Source: Gemmatimonadota bacterium
Lineage (GTDB): Bacteria > Latescibacterota > UBA2968 > UBA8231
Direction of reading: 5' to 3'
Length of the DNA: 8,378 nucleotides
Assembly: GCA_028875335.1 (NCBI GenBank)
Contig: JAPPEF010000106.1
Coordinates: 1 to 8,378, forward strand
In this document: positions 5,263 through 8,378 of the stretch, piece by piece
Layout of the letters: each line of letters begins with the position of its first letter
How positions within the stretch are numbered: position 1 is the first letter of the stretch
Notes under the pieces: generated by a model
Seen by the model: the letters and a program-made list of their open reading frames with translations, nothing else
The model's database searches: none
What the model was told of the DNA's origin: nothing
Program-made: the position numbers and the translations under genes

Positions 5263-7239
5263 TCAATAGAGGGAGATACGATTGCCCACGGTACCGGTCA
5301 GGCTGTCGATGAGCAACCAGACGCCGCCGCTGCTGATGTGGCCTAGGGCCATGCCGAGAAAAAAGGGCTGCATTCTGCGGTACGCGGCGGCCCCACCAAA
5401 ACGCAGCAGGCACTTTTTGCTCAGCCAAGCCAAGAATACCGCAAACCAGATGCGCTCCATCACGCGGCCGAAGCCGACGACAAAGCCGAGGGGGTGCAGG
5501 GGCCACCACAGCAGGTAGCGCCGGGCTGCCAGCAAGCCCGCCATAATCGCGCCTCCACCGCCAGTCCACAGCCAGCCCGCTAGGCTCGGCTCGGTGGGAT
5601 CGAGCAGGTGCCGGGCCGCCAAGCGCGAAGGCTCGGTGGCGTAGTGCGTCGAAAGGTACAGATTGATGGCACCGTGGCGGTAGGCCAGGTGCAGGGTGTA
5701 CCACATGGACAGCATCCAAGTGATGAGCATGGCCGCGGCCAAAGCCCAAAAGAGGCGGCGCTGCCCGCTTTTTAACTCGCTGACTAAGCGCAGGCTATTG
5801 GCTAAAGGAGCCATCATAAAGACCAGCAAATCGCCACACCACACCATGGTGTAGCCCAAAGCGACCGTCCCGTGGGGTCCCAGCGCCGAAGAACCCACGC
5901 CAGACAGGGTAAAACCTGCCGGGATCATGGCCGGTTTGACAATCGGCAGGCCGGTCTCGGCGATGATGCGGGCTAAGACGACAAAAATGGTCAGACCGAC
6001 TGCCAAGACGAGTAGGGCGATCCAAGCGGGGAGGCCGGTTTGCCACAGCCAGAACCACAAGCTCGCCACGCCGACTGCGGTGCCGACTACCGCGGCCCGG
6101 AAGGACATAATCTCGCCTTGGTCATCCACTGCGTCGCTCCCATCCCAAGCGCGCTGCAGAACGGCTTTGAGATGGTGCCGGGCGTTCCACAAAACCGCAC
6201 CTAGCAAGACCACAATGGCTCCGATCATAAAGTGCCCCCTGATCGGAACGCTCCAGTGGCCCAGATCGGCTTGGCTGTGAATGCCCATAACGCCGAAGGC
6301 CGCGTCTTGGAAATAGGCGATTAGATAGAACAACCACAGGCTGAGGCCGATGCTGAGATTGATGAAATAAGCCAAGCCTAGCATGAGAAAATTGATGTTT
6401 AACTGGAGGCTGCGGCCGCCCTCGATAGGCTGCACCGCCGTAGAGAGTCCTGGAACGGCCACTTGAGGAAAGTAGTGATGCAAAGCCCCGAGACTGCTGA
6501 GCAAGAAGGGGATAGAAAAACCTATCCACATGACCCAGTTCCTGAAAAATGGTTTGAGTAGGCGGTCTTCGGTCCCCTCGTCAATCATGGCCAGCGGCAC
6601 TTGGGCGAGGGGATAGGCCAAGCGCTCGTAATCGACCCACTGGCGGCGCAAAATCGCGCTGATGCAGAGGAGCGTCAGGTACAAAGCCATGTAGAAGGCA
6701 AACCACGCCGCCAGCGGTGGTAGCCAGTGTGCCCACGGGATGGTTGCACCGCCTTCGTAGAAGTCGGTGACGGCTTGGACATCATCGACCAAGATCCACC
6801 GAGGCAACAAGGGGTGGACCTGCGTGGCCCATTGGTTTTCGGGCGAGGCGTAGTACAAGAAGCCCGTGATGATGGGCAGCAGCATACTGACCACGCCTTT
6901 GGTGGGTATGGCCGCGGCCACGGTCATCATCGTGAAAATGGTGATCAGTTCGCCGCGGGTAAAAGCCCACTCGCGGCGGCAACGGCCCAAGAGCAGGTGC
7001 AGGGTCAACAGCAAGACGAAGAATAGGAAAAAGGCCACTGGAGTGGCGGATGTCAGGGCGAGGGCTGTCCCTTTGACTATCTGTCGGGCGTAGGGAGCGC
7101 CCACGGCGATGAGCGCACACAGCAAGGACCCCACTAGGAGGCCTCTCCAAGTGATGGCTGCCCGGAGATTATGGTGGACCGTGGGGGCACTGCGCCGCGC
7201 TAGATAGTCCTGATAGTCCGGCGGTACCTTTGATTGCAA
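5263..7239 (-). CDS. DUF6785/DUF6784-type polytopic membrane protein, paralog A (658 aa)
   Basis: A complete membrane protein with about 13-14 hydrophobic helices. The N-terminal half carries GELITIFTMM (96-105), AAIPTKGV and YYASPEN (129-135), typical of DUF6785. The C-terminal part has WWPLHPLGFVVGFG and, further on, AYRRMQPFFLGMALG, typical of DUF6784. Proteins of this two-domain layout and length occur in many environmental bacteria and resemble oligopeptide-transporter (OPT) like carriers, but no substrate is established, so none is assigned. A conserved polar helix pair around RIIAETGLPIVKP could line a substrate path; that is inference. TTG 7239 is taken as start: an in-frame TAA lies 11 codons upstream, no ATG or GTG intervenes, and GGAG stands 8 nt before it. 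The gene follows the TPR gene by 30 nt and precedes the HTTM-like gene by 32 nt. Its N-terminal region is about 70% identical to paralog B at 1-420. Confidence 0.88.
   Translation of the reverse strand: MQSKVPPDYQDYLARRSAPTVHHNLRAAITWRGLLVGSLLCALIAVGAPYARQIVKGTALALTSATPVAFFLFFVLLLTLHLLLGRCRREWAFTRGELITIFTMMTVAAAIPTKGVVSMLLPIITGFLYYASPENQWATQVHPLLPRWILVDDVQAVTDFYEGGATIPWAHWLPPLAAWFAFYMALYLTLLCISAILRRQWVDYERLAYPLAQVPLAMIDEGTEDRLLKPFFRNWVMWIGFSIPFLLSSLGALHHYFPQVAVPGLSTAVQPIEGGRSLQLNINFLMLGLAYFINLSIGLSLWLFYLIAYFQDAAFGVMGIHSQADLGHWSVPIRGHFMIGAIVVLLGAVLWNARHHLKAVLQRAWDGSDAVDDQGEIMSFRAAVVGTAVGVASLWFWLWQTGLPAWIALLVLAVGLTIFVVLARIIAETGLPIVKPAMIPAGFTLSGVGSSALGPHGTVALGYTMVWCGDLLVFMMAPLANSLRLVSELKSGQRRLFWALAAAMLITWMLSMWYTLHLAYRHGAINLYLSTHYATEPSRLAARHLLDPTEPSLAGWLWTGGGGAIMAGLLAARRYLLWWPLHPLGFVVGFGRVMERIWFAVFLAWLSKKCLLRFGGAAAYRRMQPFFLGMALGHISSGGVWLLIDSLTGTVGNRISLY
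6769..7152 (-). repeat. Directly oriented paralogous segment, copy in gene A
   Basis: This encodes residues 30-157 of paralog A and is the partner of the segment at 1-384, at about 70% amino-acid identity by hand count. It arose by gene duplication rather than by insertion of a mobile element, since no terminal inverted repeats or transposase are seen. Confidence 0.75.
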
Positions 7240-7247
7240 GCGATTAG

Positions 7248-7251
7248 CTCC
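7248..7251 (-). promoter_or_regulatory. Ribosome binding site supporting the TTG start of paralog A
   Basis: Minus-strand GGAG lies 8 nt upstream of TTG 7239, within the 30-nt gap after the TPR gene. There is no ATG or GTG between the in-frame TAA and this TTG, so this site decides the start. Confidence 0.5.
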
Positions 7252-7269
7252 AGCCCGATGGCGAAATGC

Positions 7270-8378
7270 TTAAGGTTTTGATCTAGGGTCGGCCCCCACT
7301 GCTTGCAGGGCTTCGGCGAGATTGGTGCGGGCTTGGCGGTAGTTGGGTTTGAGTTGTAGTGCGCGTTGGTAGTGGTCAATGGCCTCTGCGAATTGACCCC
7401 GGAGGGCTAAAAGCCGTCCCAAATTGTTGTGTGCCTCGGCAAAGTCTGGTTTGAGTTGTAGTGCACGTCGGTAGTGGTCAATGGCTTCCGCGTCCCGTCG
7501 TTGGATCGCCAAGGCAGCGCCCAGATTGCTGTGGGCCAAGGCGAGGTCGGGGACCAGTCGGAGCGCCTCTCGGTAGTGTTCGATGGCCTCTGCGACCTCG
7601 TTTTGGCCGAGGAGGGCGTTGCCCAGTTTGAGGTGGATTTCGACGCGATCTGGCTCGGCTTTTAAGGCGCGGCGGTAGTGGCGCAGTGCAGCGGCCGACT
7701 CGCCCCTAACTCGGTGCGCGTCGGCGAGGTTGAGGTGAATTTGGGCGCTGCTTGGTTCTAGCAATAGGGCTTGCCGGTAATGGCCGATGGCTTGGTCGAG
7801 CTGACCTCGCTCTTTGAGGATATTGGCCAGATTGTTGTGGGCGATCCAGGCACTGGCGTTTTTTTGCAGGGTATCGCGCCACAAGGTCTCCAGATCGGCA
7901 TAGACTTGCCCTTGCCGCCAAGTGAGCAGACCGCAGACGGCCAAGACCAACGCCAGTGCGACTGGTCCGGCCGTCGGCTGGCCCAGCCGCGTCCACGTGC
8001 AGTGCCCACCGGCGGCGGCCAGCGCTAAAAGCCCCAGACTGGCCAAGTATTGGAAATGGTCGGCGACAAAGGAGTAGAGCATGGGGTAGAAGTTGAAAAA
8101 TCCCAGTGCCGGCGTTAGGGTGCCGGCAAAAAACAACACCCCGGTCAACGGCCCCCGCCCCAAGCGCGCCCGAAAGGCCCATAGCAACGCCCCAACGCCC
8201 AAGGCTCCGGCCGGATAGAGATATTGCCAGACCGCGGTCGCATCGATTTCCCAGCGGGGATAGATAAACGCAAGGTTGAGCGGCACGAGGAGTTTTGCCG
8301 CGTAAAACCACAGCGCCCGCCCAGCGATCAGGCCGCGCTCCACCAGCGACAAGTCCCACTCTGGCCCCCAAGCGCCGA
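7270..8378 (-). CDS. TMTC-like membrane protein with C-terminal TPR array (5'-truncated by window edge)
   Basis: The frame runs without a stop from the right window edge to TAA 7270. Codons before the TTG at 8352 read GAWGPEWDLSLVERGLIAGR, which continues the family sequence, so the real start lies outside and the TTG is not used. The visible part has three to four hydrophobic helices: around ALWFYAAKLLVPLNLAFIY, LYPAGALGVGALLWAF, GVLFFAGTLTPALGFF and VALALVLAVCGLLTW. FVADHFQYLASLGLLAL lies between the last two. From the codons at about 7851 to 7303 there are five full 34-residue tetratricopeptide repeats and a partial sixth, with the usual LG/NNLG...A..HY..AL.L.P pattern. Proteins of this build resemble TMTC-type GT-C enzymes (O-mannosyltransferase-like) with TPR tails, in which the TPRs bind protein partners. 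The catalytic N-terminal part is not in the window, so glycosyltransferase activity is inferred from family memory only. It is the first visible gene of the probable operon. Confidence 0.85.
   Translation of the reverse strand, partial: GAWGPEWDLSLVERGLIAGRALWFYAAKLLVPLNLAFIYPRWEIDATAVWQYLYPAGALGVGALLWAFRARLGRGPLTGVLFFAGTLTPALGFFNFYPMLYSFVADHFQYLASLGLLALAAAGGHCTWTRLGQPTAGPVALALVLAVCGLLTWRQGQVYADLETLWRDTLQKNASAWIAHNNLANILKERGQLDQAIGHYRQALLLEPSSAQIHLNLADAHRVRGESAAALRHYRRALKAEPDRVEIHLKLGNALLGQNEVAEAIEHYREALRLVPDLALAHSNLGAALAIQRRDAEAIDHYRRALQLKPDFAEAHNNLGRLLALRGQFAEAIDHYQRALQLKPNYRQARTNLAEALQAVGADPRSKP
7303..7851 (-). repeat. Tandem TPR-encoding repeats, 102-nt period
   Basis: The DNA encoding the TPR array repeats with a period of 102 nt (34 codons). 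The last two full units are the most alike: the plus-strand stretch starting ggtttgagttgtagtgc occurs at 7346 and again at 7448, and the following gtagtggtcaatggc also recurs at the same offset. The other units are more diverged. This is a protein-coding repeat, not a CRISPR array. Confidence 0.85.

Noticed and set aside
5231..5749. 173-residue N-terminal extension of the HTTM-like protein
   Set aside because: This stretch overlaps paralog A in another frame and has a His/Pro/Arg-rich shadow composition; the hydrophobic protein only begins at about 5230-5266.
7240..7269. Promoter or terminator between the TPR gene and paralog A
   Set aside because: The gap is only 30 nt, holds a ribosome binding site, and shows neither hairpin nor -35/-10 elements.
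7303..7851. CRISPR-like or minisatellite repeat array
   Set aside because: The period is exactly 34 codons, the frame is open throughout, and the translation gives canonical TPR motifs without distinct spacers.

Overview
The window is about 8.4 kb of GC-rich (about 60% by eye) bacterial DNA in which every convincing gene lies on the minus strand, so transcription runs from high to low coordinates. The style of the genes suggests a large-genome environmental bacterium, perhaps of the Planctomycetota / Latescibacterota / Armatimonadota type: TPR-tailed integral membrane proteins, DUF6785/DUF6784-type polytopic membrane proteins, and GTG and TTG starts. No rRNA or marker gene is present, so this placement is a weak inference.

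Layout in order of transcription: (1) the 3' part of a membrane protein with a C-terminal TPR array (TMTC-like), cut by the right edge; (2) a 658-aa polytopic membrane protein of DUF6785/DUF6784 type, here called paralog A; (3) a 450-aa HTTM-like (vitamin K-dependent gamma-carboxylase-like) membrane protein; (4) a 474-aa GMC flavoprotein dehydrogenase with a cysteine cluster that resembles an Fe-S site; (5) a 131-aa small subunit with a twin-arginine-like N-terminus; (6) a 509-aa GT-C type membrane glycosyltransferase; (7) the first 140 codons of a second DUF6785-type protein, paralog B, cut by the left edge. Gaps between genes are 30, 32, 9, 4-5, 3 and 89 nt. No terminator or promoter is visible, so one polycistronic unit is likely, with genes 3-6 the tightest block.

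Genes 4 and 5 look like the catalytic and hitch-hiker (Tat-exported) subunits of an FAD-dependent GDH or gluconate-dehydrogenase-like complex, but no multi-heme cytochrome c gene (no CxxCH motif) accompanies them. The gene just upstream is instead an HTTM-type membrane protein that keeps a lysine motif resembling the active-site region of vitamin K gamma-carboxylase. With a GT-C glycosyltransferase and two copies of an OPT-like membrane protein around it, the locus looks like a membrane or envelope-modifying redox cassette. That joint function is inference. No mobile element, CRISPR array, tRNA or rRNA was seen.
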